Below are positions 19,541-30,350 of a DNA stretch of 64,000 nucleotides, piece by piece (the first letter of the stretch is position 1; every line of letters begins with the position of its first letter). The notes under the pieces were generated by a model. That model ran no database searches. It was not told the origin of the DNA and was given only the letters and a program-made list of their open reading frames with translations. The position numbers and the translations under genes were made by a program. This stretch comes from Wolfiporia cocos (taxonomy: Eukaryota; Basidiomycota; Agaricomycetes; Polyporales; Phaeolaceae): NCBI GenBank assembly GCA_029448655.1, contig JACCLO010000019.1, positions 372,001-436,000 on the forward strand. Reading direction: 5' to 3'.

Positions 19541-21066
19541 AGTCACTATACCCGCCAGTAGACATCACTATGTTCCATCATATGAAATGACGTACATATT
19601 ATTATAGGTAGCTTATAGAGTTGTAGTCCCAAGCGTAACATAATCTGTAGTCTATGAAGAAGGAAGAACAAAATAGAACGCTCACCAGCCACCGCACAAT
19701 TTCTTGCTCTGCATCCATATCGACGTATCAGCAAACAAGGGATTGCTGCCTCCCGATAAGCTGCTTCTTCTGCTCACGCGACTACAGTGCGACGGGATCA
19801 ACGTCCGATGTCCGACATCCAGCGTTCCACGGCTCGCGCCAGCACACCGCATTCCATCATCGTCTCAGTAAAGATCAGCACATCGTACATTCCAGCAACC
19901 TTCTCAACTTCTATCTTACACCTCGCGCCACCTTCTCTCCCCGCGCTTCCCACCTTCGCCCGCGATGCTCCTCGCCGGCGCGGCGCTCAGAGCCCCTCCT
20001 GGCTGCGGTACCACACGTCCATGCGCACGAAGCTGTTGTATACCTCGCCCGCCGCGAGCAGCGCGTCGTGCCCGGACGGACCGAGCGTATTGGGGTGCAT
20101 CCACGCCGCGAGCGGCTCGTGGAACTCGAGGAACGCGGCGGCTGTGGACGTGCGGTGGATTCAAAGGCCACAGTTCGAGGAAGGGGCGAGGCATGCGGAA
20201 TTCGCAGGATGGAGTGCGCGCGGTTGAGAGTGAGGAAGCGACGAGAGAGGAGACTCCAATGTCAGCATCGCACACGACTTGAAATACGGTCGACGTAGAG
20301 CCCGCCTCGTATCCGTCGCCCTTCTCGCCAGAGCCGCCGTGGATCTTCTTCCTCGCGGTCTTCTTGGGGTCGACAAAGTTGTTCGAGTAGAACTGCACAG
20401 CCGACTCTGCGCACGCGTCAGGGGCGGGGATCAGCAGAGGCAAACCAACAAAACGCGCGACGTACGGTTCGTCGTAAAGTCGACCCGGAGCCCGCTCTTC
20501 GCGCCTGCGAGCTCAACGACGGGGTCGCGTGCCTCGAGCGCAGGCGTGAGCAGGTCCGCCTCCGGCCCCAGCTCCGCCTCAGACACGCGCGGCGGCGGGA
20601 GCACGGGGGAGTCCGGGCGCGGCGCGAACACGTAAAACTCATCTGCGGGTGCGTCAGCGCCAGGGCAGCATTCACGGCCGCACCACACGCACCGTATCCG
20701 TTCTCAGGGAACCGCTCCCCGATCGTGCGCGTCGTCTTCTCCGCATGCGCGTGGTGCGTGCCCGCGACGGGCGCGAGCGCGCCGGCCGAGTTGGCGTCGG
20801 GGAGGTACGCAAGCGTGTGGTCCGCCTGCACCGCGGCGGGCATCAGTGCGCGCAGACCACCAGCACTCGCGGGGGACGCACCTTGTTCGTGAGGCTGTGG
20901 TCCCTGACGCTCACGCCCTCCTGGAGGGACGCGTCGAGGTTGAATCCCCAGTGCTAGAGCGCGCGTCAGCCCGCGCCGCGCCGCACACCGCACGCACGCA
21001 CCTGCATCATATTCACGGCCGTGACGGCGCCGTCGAGGAGCTTCGCGCGGTAGACGAGGAGCACGC

Positions 21067-22644
21067 TGTCACAAGCCAATTTCAAAGCCTAGTAGAGCAC
21101 CCTAGGTTGACACCCCATTCACGCCGTACGCACGCTACAGCACTCTATCCGAGCCCAGCTGGAATCCCACGGCAACGCTAGTAGGAGCCCTCCTGTCACG
21201 GTTCACCCCTGGGGGGTACCAGCATCCCTCACTATGGTTGTATGGGCGCCGCTGCACGCGCGCGCGCCCCGCTCACTTTACGTTTCCTCTCTGTCGCGCC
21301 CTAGTTACCTCCAGGATCACCTGACCCAGTAGGCGCGCGCTAGTCAGGCAGCGCGCGTGCCAGGTACTCACATGCTAGGTCACCATATAGTTACATGTTA
21401 CGTTACTTGTACGGTCACGCTTACGTTACATGCGCACAGGCCATGTCTGTAGGGCAGGCTAGATACTTAGCGTTCCAACACATGTACTTATACTGCAGCG
21501 ATGAGGGCTTACTCCCTCATCTTTGAGATTCTAGTCATTGGGCCTTGGCCCCTTTCTTGCTATGCGCGTGATGCGTCTCTGCCCCGGGGGCCTCTCTTGT
21601 CGCGCTTGACTGTGTGCCGCCATGTTATGTCGCCGCTAGGAGTCCTCGGGTTGGGTTCGCCCTTGGTACAGCCGACCCGGTCACCGCTGTCGCGGCCGCA
21701 CACATGCCTCGTTAGGCACGTTAGGATTCCCCTGCAGCGCAGGTCCTCACAAACAAGTAAGTTTGTGACACCTCCGCTATACGGACCACTACGGGCACTA
21801 GCAGGCCACCAGCAGTCTAACCCTAAAACTTAGTCCAAGTCCCGGCAGCAAGACATACGCTGCCTAGTCCCTAAAACCCCGTAGTCACGAGCCGACCCCT
21901 AGAATCCAATAGGCTACGATAGCATGACGGTACGCCTTGTACAAACCCAGGCTAAACCGCCACCATACACTACGCTATACGCCAACTAGGGGGACGGTAT
22001 ATACTCGCACGTGACCCAGAACACTAAACCCAACGCCTCGCGTCCCTACCGCACGGACACTCGCCATTACTGGCATAGACATTATACTATACCCCTTACG
22101 CACCCTGACCTACGAGTACAACAGGCAGGGATAATAACCCAAGGCTCTGCACGACTGAGAACCCTACCAGTCACAGAGCGCTACACCCCGATCGCAGCCG
22201 ATCACGCTCGATCAACTCACACTATACCCGGCCCGTACTGGCCAACCCCGATCGCGGCAGACCACGCCCGATCACGGACTTAGAACCCCGCCATTACCGG
22301 CGCGCCTACGATCGACGAGAACCACCGATCGAACCCGACCGATTGGCTATTCCTCTGATCCGACCCTTATACGCTACGTCGCCATGGACATCCTCGCGTA
22401 CCCCAGCGCTCCGATGCCATTACCGGCACATAGCTCATAGCCAGTTAGATACCAGTACGTAGAGGCCTCTGAGCCACCGTACACAAACATGTACAAATAG
22501 ATTAGGAGTATATATGCCGGACAGTCTTGAGCGTAAACCTCAGACTTGTCTTGGCCTTTTGTGCCTTGAGATGCCCGGACCAGGAAGGCGCTTTCATGCG
22601 ACCCACCTTCCCCCGGTGTGTGTCTTAAGGTTGCGCTTGTGTCA
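21067..22644. mobile_element. Solo LTR of family I in the epimerase gene
   Basis: It starts TGTCACAAGCC, ends GCTTGTGTCA, and is flanked by cacgc (21062-21066 and 22645-22649). It is largely the inverted counterpart of 2706-3747 and is itself split by a family E LTR at 21194-21770. It contains short repeats of a ccgatcgcggcagacc type near 22190-22280. Confidence 0.85.
21194..21770 (+). mobile_element. Solo LTR of family E nested in the family I LTR
   Basis: It is 577 bases, flanked by cctcc (21189-21193 and 21771-21775). It starts TGTCACGGTTCACCCCTGGGG and ends with hairpin CACAAAC-aagtaa-GTTTGTG followed by aca. The presumed RNA start reads ATCTTTGAGATT, as in copy 4. Confidence 0.9.
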
Positions 22645-23098
22645 CACGCTCCCGAGGTGCCACTCGCCGTCGCGGGCGCCGTCGGGACGCCCGCGCGCGT
22701 CGAGGAGCGCGACGAGCACCTCGACGCGGAGGCGCCCGGGGAAGCCCTCCTCGCCGTCGGGCGACTCGCGCACGAAGAACGCGTACGCGCCGGCGGGGAT
22801 GGCCGCCTGCGCGAGCTCCGCGGCGGTGAACAGGGTGACGCGCGCGGCAGGGTCCGCCTCCACGGCGGTGTCGGGGACGGGCGTCCACGGGGTGAGGTCC
22901 CACCCGGTGAGGCCGCCGTGGAGCGAGACGGTCGGGCGCTCGTTCGCGCGCGGGGCGATCTCCGCGGACGGCGGGCGGGCGAGCAAGACAGAGTGTGACA
23001 CCATTGCTGCGGGGAGTCACGGATTATCACACGGGTGTGACAACCAAGGACGCCACAACACACAACTTCCAACCACCACGACCAACTGATTCCAAGTC

Positions 23099-25843
23099 AT
23101 GTCCTCAACCTCAACGGTCACAGTTTGGTATCTTCGAAACGATGGCAAAGCGAACCCAAGCAAGGTCAGGATTACCCAGGATGCTGATATGGATATGGAC
23201 GATTTGCGAAAGGCCATTGGCGACGATCTGGGGTTATCAAGGGTGGAGTCACAATCATTGAACCTGTGGAAGGTATGTGGCGACCTCATGCCGCATCTTG
23301 ATGACCCTCACACCCGCTTAGCCCAATGAGGAATTACCCATCGTAGATGAGGCAGGCAACAAGGCACGGACTGTCTGGAGCAACAAGAAGGAGGCAGCCA
23401 ATTACCGCCTTGATGCCATTGCAACTGAGTTGTACCCTGATGAGATTGTCGACGCCACCCTACCGCTTACCCCCGGCAAGCGTTTAGTGCACGTCATTGT
23501 TCAGACCGATGCGCACGAACGTAAGTTTTGCTGTTACATGACATCTCGTCGCGATCATAACAGCATTTGAGGGCAGAAGATGAAGATGCAGACAGAATAC
23601 ATGCCAGCTCAACCCTTGTCCGTATATACGAGGACTGCTTCATCAGGGTGCATCGATGGAGGACCTTCGCCACTTCTCTTCTTGAAGTTAATGCGGTTAC
23701 GGAATGTTCCACCTCGACGCCGGTCCCTAATTTTGTTACGGAGCTCGAGAACAAACTGAAGGACAAGCCAGGACTGACGCCTGATGTGCGCTGTTTGCTT
23801 GACATGCCAATCTACTTCTTGAGTCTCACAGATCAATACAGGCGCGTACGGTGATCAATTTTGTAAAAGATACTCAATGTTCGGATCTTTTCAACGCTTG
23901 CGACAATACTTCTCAGGGGCCAACCCAGGGGCCGACTGGCGAGGGACAGCCATGGCGCGATGCCGAGCCACTCGAGGCAGAGCATATCGCGTGTGTTTTC
24001 AAACGAGCATGGCCCAGCCTTTGGAGTGGTGCTAAGAAGCTCGGAGGAGAGTTGAATGAAAGTATAGCGAACGCGATGTTCTTTGTCCCGCTCGCGATTG
24101 AAATCCCAGGGGGCTCCATGATCAAAAGTCAACTGTACGTGTTCGCTCGTTTGCTCGCTCGCCTCCTTCAGTCATGATTAGCGTCGTCTCTACAGAGGCC
24201 ATACTAAGAGCCCTATGACGCTTATCACGCAACTTATCAATGCTCCCACTTCCGAGGACGGGCTCCGCACGTACGAACCCAAAAGCGACTTCCTCCTCTC
24301 GAAGGCAGGTCTTCCTCGACTGCTCGTAGAGGTTGCTTCGAAGCCAGCAGTAGGATCATCATTAGATTGGCCTACACCGGTTTTTTCCAGATGACCTTGT
24401 CCGGATGCTTCTGCAGGGCGCGGCTATCGTTCGTTTCGCTAACAATCACGTGGACGAGTTCAAGCAGGGGAAGAACTTCGTCCTCGTTGTTGCCTACATT
24501 TATAAGACAGGCGATGCACGACGCTTTCTTCTGTTTCAGAAGGAGAAGGACAGAAAGGTACGTTGCGCTTTGTATACGAGCGGGTTCGCATGCTGAGTCG
24601 CTGCAGGTCTTCTACCGCACTCCAGATTATACTGACTTGAGTCGCAACACTGACCGCGCTCAGTTTGCGCTCCTGTTGTACAACCTCGTTCATGTGCTCC
24701 GTGGGGGCAGCGAGGATGCAGATCGCAAAACATCCAACGATGTTTCGCAATATGGTCAGGAGGTCGACAAACATAGAAAGCAATTCGGCACCATGTCGTT
24801 CTACAGCGGCGACACTCGTGGAACCTCGAGGAAACGTTCTCGCCCTACAGAAGGTGGCAGCGGTGGAGGTGGAGCCGCGGATTCAATAGACGGTCGCATC
24901 GAGCTTAAAGCAAATGGCTATGAGGTGGAACTGCCATTCGAGGTGTGGCAATCCTTCTTATCTGTGATACATCGCGCCGACGCTTGACCCCCAGACGCTG
25001 TCGAATATTTTCACCGTACGTCAACGGTCGGAGTCTGGCCAGGAACTGATCGCGAAGAAAGTTCGCGAGAACTCGAACGAGCTGGCAATCCTCCAATTCA
25101 TTAACGCCCAACAAACGAAGTCCGAACACGTCATTTCGCTATTTGCTTCATTCTGTGGTCATTCCGGGCCGTGGGTCATTCTGCCCAAGCTGAACTCTGT
25201 TCGGTCTTGTCTCACAACCAAACCTCACCGGCTTCGTGACAGCGCCACGCGAATCTGCTGGGGCCTAATCGAGGGCCTCGCGTATCTTCATACGTTCTGC
25301 ATTGCTCACAGGGACATCAAGCCCGACAACCTTGTTGTCGACGAGAAGTTCTGCTTGAAGATAATTGACTTTGACATCGCTATTCGTCTGAAGACTGAAG
25401 ACGAGGTGGTCAGTGATTATTGCGGGACGGAGGGTTGGTTGGCGCCCGAGGTGGAGGACGAGTGGCCGACGTATAGTCCGATCAAGGCTGACCGATGGTC
25501 GTGCGGGAACGTTATACTGTACCTTCTAGACAGGCTCGAGCGAGAGGACGAGCCCTTGAAGAGGATTGCGAAGGAGCTGGGGGCGGACGATCCCGGGAAG
25601 CGGCCGTCACTGCTTGAATGGCGCGAGTGGAAGAGTGCACCGCCCCCTACCACCGTGTGCGGAGGCAGCAAAGTGGCATTCCCAAACCGGAAACGTACGG
25701 CCAAAGTCGATGGAGATGATGCAGCGAGGATGGCGAAGAAACCCAAACATGATATCGCGAAGATGCCCAGACGTGATATCATGAAGATGCCCAGACGTGA
25801 TATGGCGTGCCTATGCAGCACTGCAGGAGTCGGAGCTGAGTGA
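23099..25843 (+). CDS. Crinkler-type N-terminus fused to a protein kinase domain, multi-exon
   Basis: Exon 1 (23099-23272) starts MSSTSTVTVWYLRNDGKANP and ends LNLWK, then a GT-AG intron to 23321. This resembles the ubiquitin-like header of Crinkler proteins. Further exons (23322-23520, about 23565-23850 and several to 25000) lead to a kinase domain: LIAKKVREN (VAIK-like lysine), AHRDIKPDN (about 25305-25330), IIDFDIA (DFD instead of DFG, about 25362), GTEGWLAPE and DRWSCGN. The C-terminal tail repeats KMPRRDI. The full exon chain around 23850-25000 is not certain. Crinkler-headed kinases occur in many basidiomycetes; a role in signalling or conflict is inference. Confidence 0.7.
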
Positions 25844-26271
25844 GGTACGAGCCGTAGTCAAGGTACACTGACCCATTGTATGTATACCTCGAGTTTTGCT
25901 GTGTACCGCAAGCATATGTTCTCTGCTCATCTCTAGATCTCTGCAGTCGTGATGCGCATGCGCGACGGTCACTAGGTCTAAGAATTAACGTCCGAGCGAG
26001 CAAGTGACCTTACTCAACCCCCCATCCGACATTTCCTTTTCGGGGCTTGACGCGCCTTGCGCAAACAAAAGCAAACATATCAAGCGCTAAATCTACAAAA
26101 ATGGTTGAGCGTGCAAGCAAGCATGAACAAATAGATCAAAGCCATAGTGTTAGTAAAGCGTAATCACTGAATTTCGGAGGTGGATGCCAGTGCATGTTCG
26201 GTAGCGAGGAGACACGGTAGCGAGGAGATGTGCTATATGAGAGAATATTGCGTTCCTTCATTTTTACAATC

Positions 26272-29270
26272 ATGAACTCACAGCATGTCTGCTCAAAATC
26301 TGCTTGTAAAAACATCCTCCCTGACGATTCAGCTCATAGAACCTGCGAGCCATGTCGTGAACGTGATCGTCTTGGTGCGGCAGCTCGGCGAAAGAGAAAG
26401 CGGGAGGTACAGGCTACAAGCATTCCAAAGCGCTCCAAAGGGGATGGTGGACAGCCCGGGAAGCTACTTGGAGATAGCGAGGAGGATGAATCACTGAAGG
26501 AGGGTGGTTCAGGGAGTGAACCTGGTATAACGAACCAAGTGAGTGTATTCTAAGTATTTGTAATCATGAAAATCCCGACGCACCAGCTGTGTAGGCTATG
26601 AGAGTGTATACAACTTGTCAGGCTCTGTTTGAAGCACTGCGAGAGGACTTCACACGATCAGAGCACATCTCTTTCATTAGCAGAGTCACAATGCCAGCTG
26701 ATCCTCTGGTGACGAAGAAGGAGAAGGTCCAAATGATGATACATGAGATTTGGAAGGTGACTGGCTATCGCTTCCGGTAAGCTCGACATGTATATGTCTT
26801 AGATACACTCAATCCTGAAATGCTTGATATAGCGTAAAAGATCATCGTACCAGTTCTTTAAGTCATCGGACCCGCTTATGGTGTTGTCAAGATGCCGATC
26901 GCAAGCAGCGTACACGCCGCAGCACAGCTCCTGATGTCAAAAACCGTGATAACATGGGAATGCATCGATTTTCCTGCAAAAGTCGCGCTACGGTTTCATG
27001 TCGCATGGATCAGCAGGACCAGTCAAAGGCAATCATACAAATTCATGTTGAGCACCATATCCGTCATAAGCCTTACTACGATGTGACCATGCCCGAGGAC
27101 GCCGCTAGGATTGTGCGAGACAGCATTGAATGGTCCGCTCCAAGTCAGCTTGTTCGTCAAATTCAAAACATATACCCACAGGTCATGCCATCACAGATAC
27201 ACTATGCGTGGACAGAAATGAGCGAAGTTTTGTGGAAACGAGATAAGATGCAAGTACCATCAGCCCAGGCACTGTTGGAAGAGTATGCCGATGATGTCGA
27301 TGTCTTCAATGTCTCGGAAACAGAGGGTATAGAACAGCTATGCTGGGGTATGAAGCGTATAGCAACAGCCCTCAAGGGCAAGGTGGTCGAGATAGGTCTC
27401 GATGCAACCTGTGAGTAATATCTGCTATTGAAAATGTCATATGAGTAATAATATCCACAGTCAATACAAATTCACGGAACCTAGAGTTATACACGGTCCT
27501 CGCCGAGTATGATAATGCTGGATTTCCTCTGTCGTACTGTCTGTTATCCACAGCAGCAGCAGTCAATATTGGAAAGCGTACTCAGGCTTTGAAGGCATGG
27601 GGAACTGCCCTACACAGCAGCTATGGTGTAATGCCTGATTTTGTGCATGTCGATAAGGACATGGCTGAAATCGGGATGGCACGCACCGTTTGGAATGCAA
27701 AAATTCAACTTTGCTGGTGGCATTTACGGCGCGCTGTCAGGGAACGTCTCAGCAAAAACAAGCTTTCGACCACCCCTTATAATTCCACCTGCGCTGCTGC
27801 CGAATTCTCGTTCATCGACCCAACCTTTACTCCACTGACTATGCCCGATCTGGCTGAGCACGAAGATGGATTAGCCAATTCGTCTCTACCATCTGTTGCA
27901 GCTCAAAAAGTGAGCATCAATACCCTCACTTTCACGCTCCCCCATTTCGCCACCGGCTCGACAGAAGGGACATCATACGAGACAACCTCAGCTATTGCAC
28001 CCACCGCTCATTCCATCCTCAAGCTCATGGATGGTGCAGTCCTTCCATTAGCAGTGTCGTCAGTCAAATCCTCTTCTGACGCTGTAGAAGCCACGCACCC
28101 ACCTGATGCCACTGATGACATCAACAACATTCAACAGCGAGCGTTTTGCCCAATCGAACTTCGGGCAGAAATCGTGTCGAAGATGGAGATGCATCTGTGT
28201 GCCCATCCCATTATTCCAGGATACTCACATCCTAGTCAAGAAGGGATCCGTGAGTGGGCTGTGAAGGAGATGTATCAATTCTGTTTTGAGAATGATCTCC
28301 GGGAGCTATGGGCATACCTATGGGAGAACTGGTACCGACCTGGCCGATGGGAGCTTTGGGCCCGTAGTGTGCATGCGGAGATCCCGCGCCTCAAAACTAC
28401 AATGATGGTCGAGAGTCAGTGAGTATCCACATGCCTAATTCATCAATAGGGCACCTTACTTACCATTGCATCCAAATACTTAGCTGGCGGCGCATTAAGA
28501 AGGACTTTTTGAACTATTTTCGCAAACCGCGTGTCGATCTACTTGCATACATTTTGGTCCGAAGGCTGGCGCCAACTTACTATCAACGGCTCGAACTGAT
28601 GATGAACAACGTGGGCCGATATCGGGGCCTCCCTTCGTGGCGTAAGGCTTTCAAGCTAGCCTGGAAGCGGGCTCTATCATGGCCCATCGATGAGCAACGT
28701 GAAGCTAATCAGTACCGACCCGATGCGCACCGTTGGGTATGCACTTGTCCATCATTTGTAACAAGCCGCTTCTTGGTGTGCAAGCATTTGGTGCAGTTGG
28801 TGCACCCTGTGGATCCGACATTCTTCCTTGAGGTTACACGCAACAGGACAGCACCATTTTGGACTCACCCATCCTTGATACCACTAGACAGCAGCTCTCT
28901 ACCATTAATGGCTGGCTCATCTAATGGCACAAGCAGTCCCATCAGTGCCATAGATCATGTTGATCGGGGCGAACACATTAGCGATGAAGACGATTACAAC
29001 GATTACGACGATGACGACGATGACATTACCTTCAATCTGAGTGCAGCAATGCAGCGGGCGACGTTTCAGGAGCGCCTCTCCGAGCATATCAAGGTGTTGC
29101 GGGACTTCACGGATGGCCTGGAGTACCAGCTTCAGTTCAGCGATTTCCGTATGTTGCAGACTTTGGAGAGGGATGGCGCCGGGTTCTTCCGACTAGCTGA
29201 GGCTTGCCTTAGCAAGGAGAGACGTTCTCTCGTGGTCCATCGCCAACCACGTGGGAAGCAGCAGCCCTGA
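26272..29270 (+). CDS. MULE transposase with SWIM zinc finger
   Basis: The spliced gene starts at ATG 26272 with a cysteine cluster (CSKSACKN, CEPCRERDR) and a basic stretch. Later exons hold the catalytic region: VEIGLDATC (first Asp, exon end near 27413), LYTVLAEYDNAGFPL, VHVDKDMAEIGMA (second Asp, about 27650) and IQLCWWHLRRAVRERL. The SWIM finger (WVCTCPSFVTSRFLVCKHL) is at about 28737-28793. The C-terminus is acidic (a run of Asp near 29000). Introns include about 26539-26596, 26777-26832, 27414-27460 and 28420-28483. I see no stop in the exons checked, so it may be functional, but splice sites are by eye. Confidence 0.75.
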
Positions 29271-29316
29271 GCACAATGTATTTTCGCAGTAGACCTCGTG
29301 CAGCCGATCGTTCTAC

Positions 29317-30038
29317 GTAAGATAGACCCAAGTCATACTCAACCAGGGGGTGTCACACCGTGACATCCACGTGCCGCAGACTAATCCGGCATGATCAGGA
29401 CTTGTCTATTACATGATATGTAAATTACAAAAACAGAGTACACGTGCTGTCCTGGGCATGAAAGGATTCAATCTATGTTACATTGTCTAGCTTGGCCGAG
29501 ACACCTTCTGGGGTCACTCTACGACCATGGTCGCCGCCCAAGCTGCTTAGGAGCCAGAGAGTCCCTTGCGGTATGCATCCATAAACATCTGCGAACGCAT
29601 ATATAATTTATGTAAACGTCAACAATTAACTCACAATATAACGAGGCAGTATATCATACCTTTGAATGTTCGCTTTGTGGATTGTATGCTCTTAGCAATG
29701 GTCTCTCGAGACTACATGTTGGAAGACACAATCTGTATGTCTGGGCATATATTCGATGGATAATGTCATCCTCCTAAATTGTGCGATGCTGACTAATTCG
29801 ATGGGTCGGCCACATAAATAGCCACATAAGAAGGGACTGATGCACTTTATCAAAAATCGAAAACCTGAGAATCCTCAACCTTTGTGTTTGCAAGAGATCT
29901 CAGGTTTTAGATTTTACTCAAATGGTCTTTGACCATTGTTATGTCAAATGCAAGTTGCCCACTCTGTCAAACTTGCCTCGGCGTGACAGATTTTGGTCAT
30001 GTGACGTGATTGAGTATGACTTGGGTCTATCTTAGCTA
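29317..30038. repeat. Inverted-repeat-bounded segment inside the 3' part of the MULE
   Basis: AAGATAGACCCAAGTCATAC at about 29318 is repeated inverted at about 30019-30038, bounding about 720 bases without a gene. A second inverted motif, aaaacctgag/ctcaggtttt, lies near 29860-29915. I could not find a convincing duplication around it. It may be a nested MITE or a subterminal structure of the MULE. Confidence 0.5.
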
Positions 30039-30350
30039 GAATTAACACATACATCTTGGAGCAGCCGAAATAGATGCATTATGACTAGCCAATCCCAAGG
30101 AATCGACGCCACAGCACTGCTCAACGATACGGAGCGTACCATATCACGTGCACTGCCAAATATTTGGTCGTGTCGGATGGGGGGTTGAGTAAGGTCACTT
30201 CGAGCGAGCAAGCAAATTTCACCGCGCGCTTATGCGCGCTCGCCCCTTGCTTCCTTCGCCCTTCTGCGTGTCGCTTACCAGCCCGCTGCCGCTGCCTTTA
30301 GCGACGCCGCCGTCCCGTTTCCTTCCTGCTTCGATTCCCTTTTGACTCAC

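Larger units (their letters stand above)
19988..23003 (-). pseudogene. Aldose 1-epimerase (galactose mutarotase) gene, broken by nested LTRs
   Basis: Exon pieces on the minus strand: about 22997-22650 (SLHGGLTGWDLTPW, FFVRESPDGEEGFPG), 21066-21002 (LLVYRAKLLDG), 20953-20882 (HWGFNLDASL), 20825-20693 (HTLAYLPDANS), 20642-20466 (DEFYVFAPR), 20406-about 20295 (VQFYSNNFVD, KIHGGS) and 20141-19988 (FLEFHEPLAAWMHP, stop). Most introns are 48-59 bases with GT-AG ends. The order matches fungal mutarotase-like enzymes, which interconvert sugar anomers. A family I LTR (21067-22644) enters the exon between GSV and LLVYRA, and the 5' exon or exons before SLHGG are missing, so it should be inactive. Confidence 0.8.
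26002..30200 (+). mobile_element. MULE DNA transposon with TIRs and 9-base target duplication
   Basis: The ends are inverted repeats of about 30 bases beginning AAGTGACCTTACTCAACCCC. The duplication cgagcgagc lies at 25993-26001 and 30201-30209. The 4199-base element holds one spliced transposase gene and a 3' segment with its own inverted repeats. A 9-base duplication is standard for Mutator-like elements. The ends are well preserved. No gene is seen between 25844 and 25992. Confidence 0.9.

Noticed and set aside
22374..23072. 232-residue and other ORFs on both strands over the epimerase 5' part and LTR
   Set aside because: High GC content keeps several frames open; only the frame with SLHGGLTGWDL and RESPDGEEGFPG fits the enzyme family.
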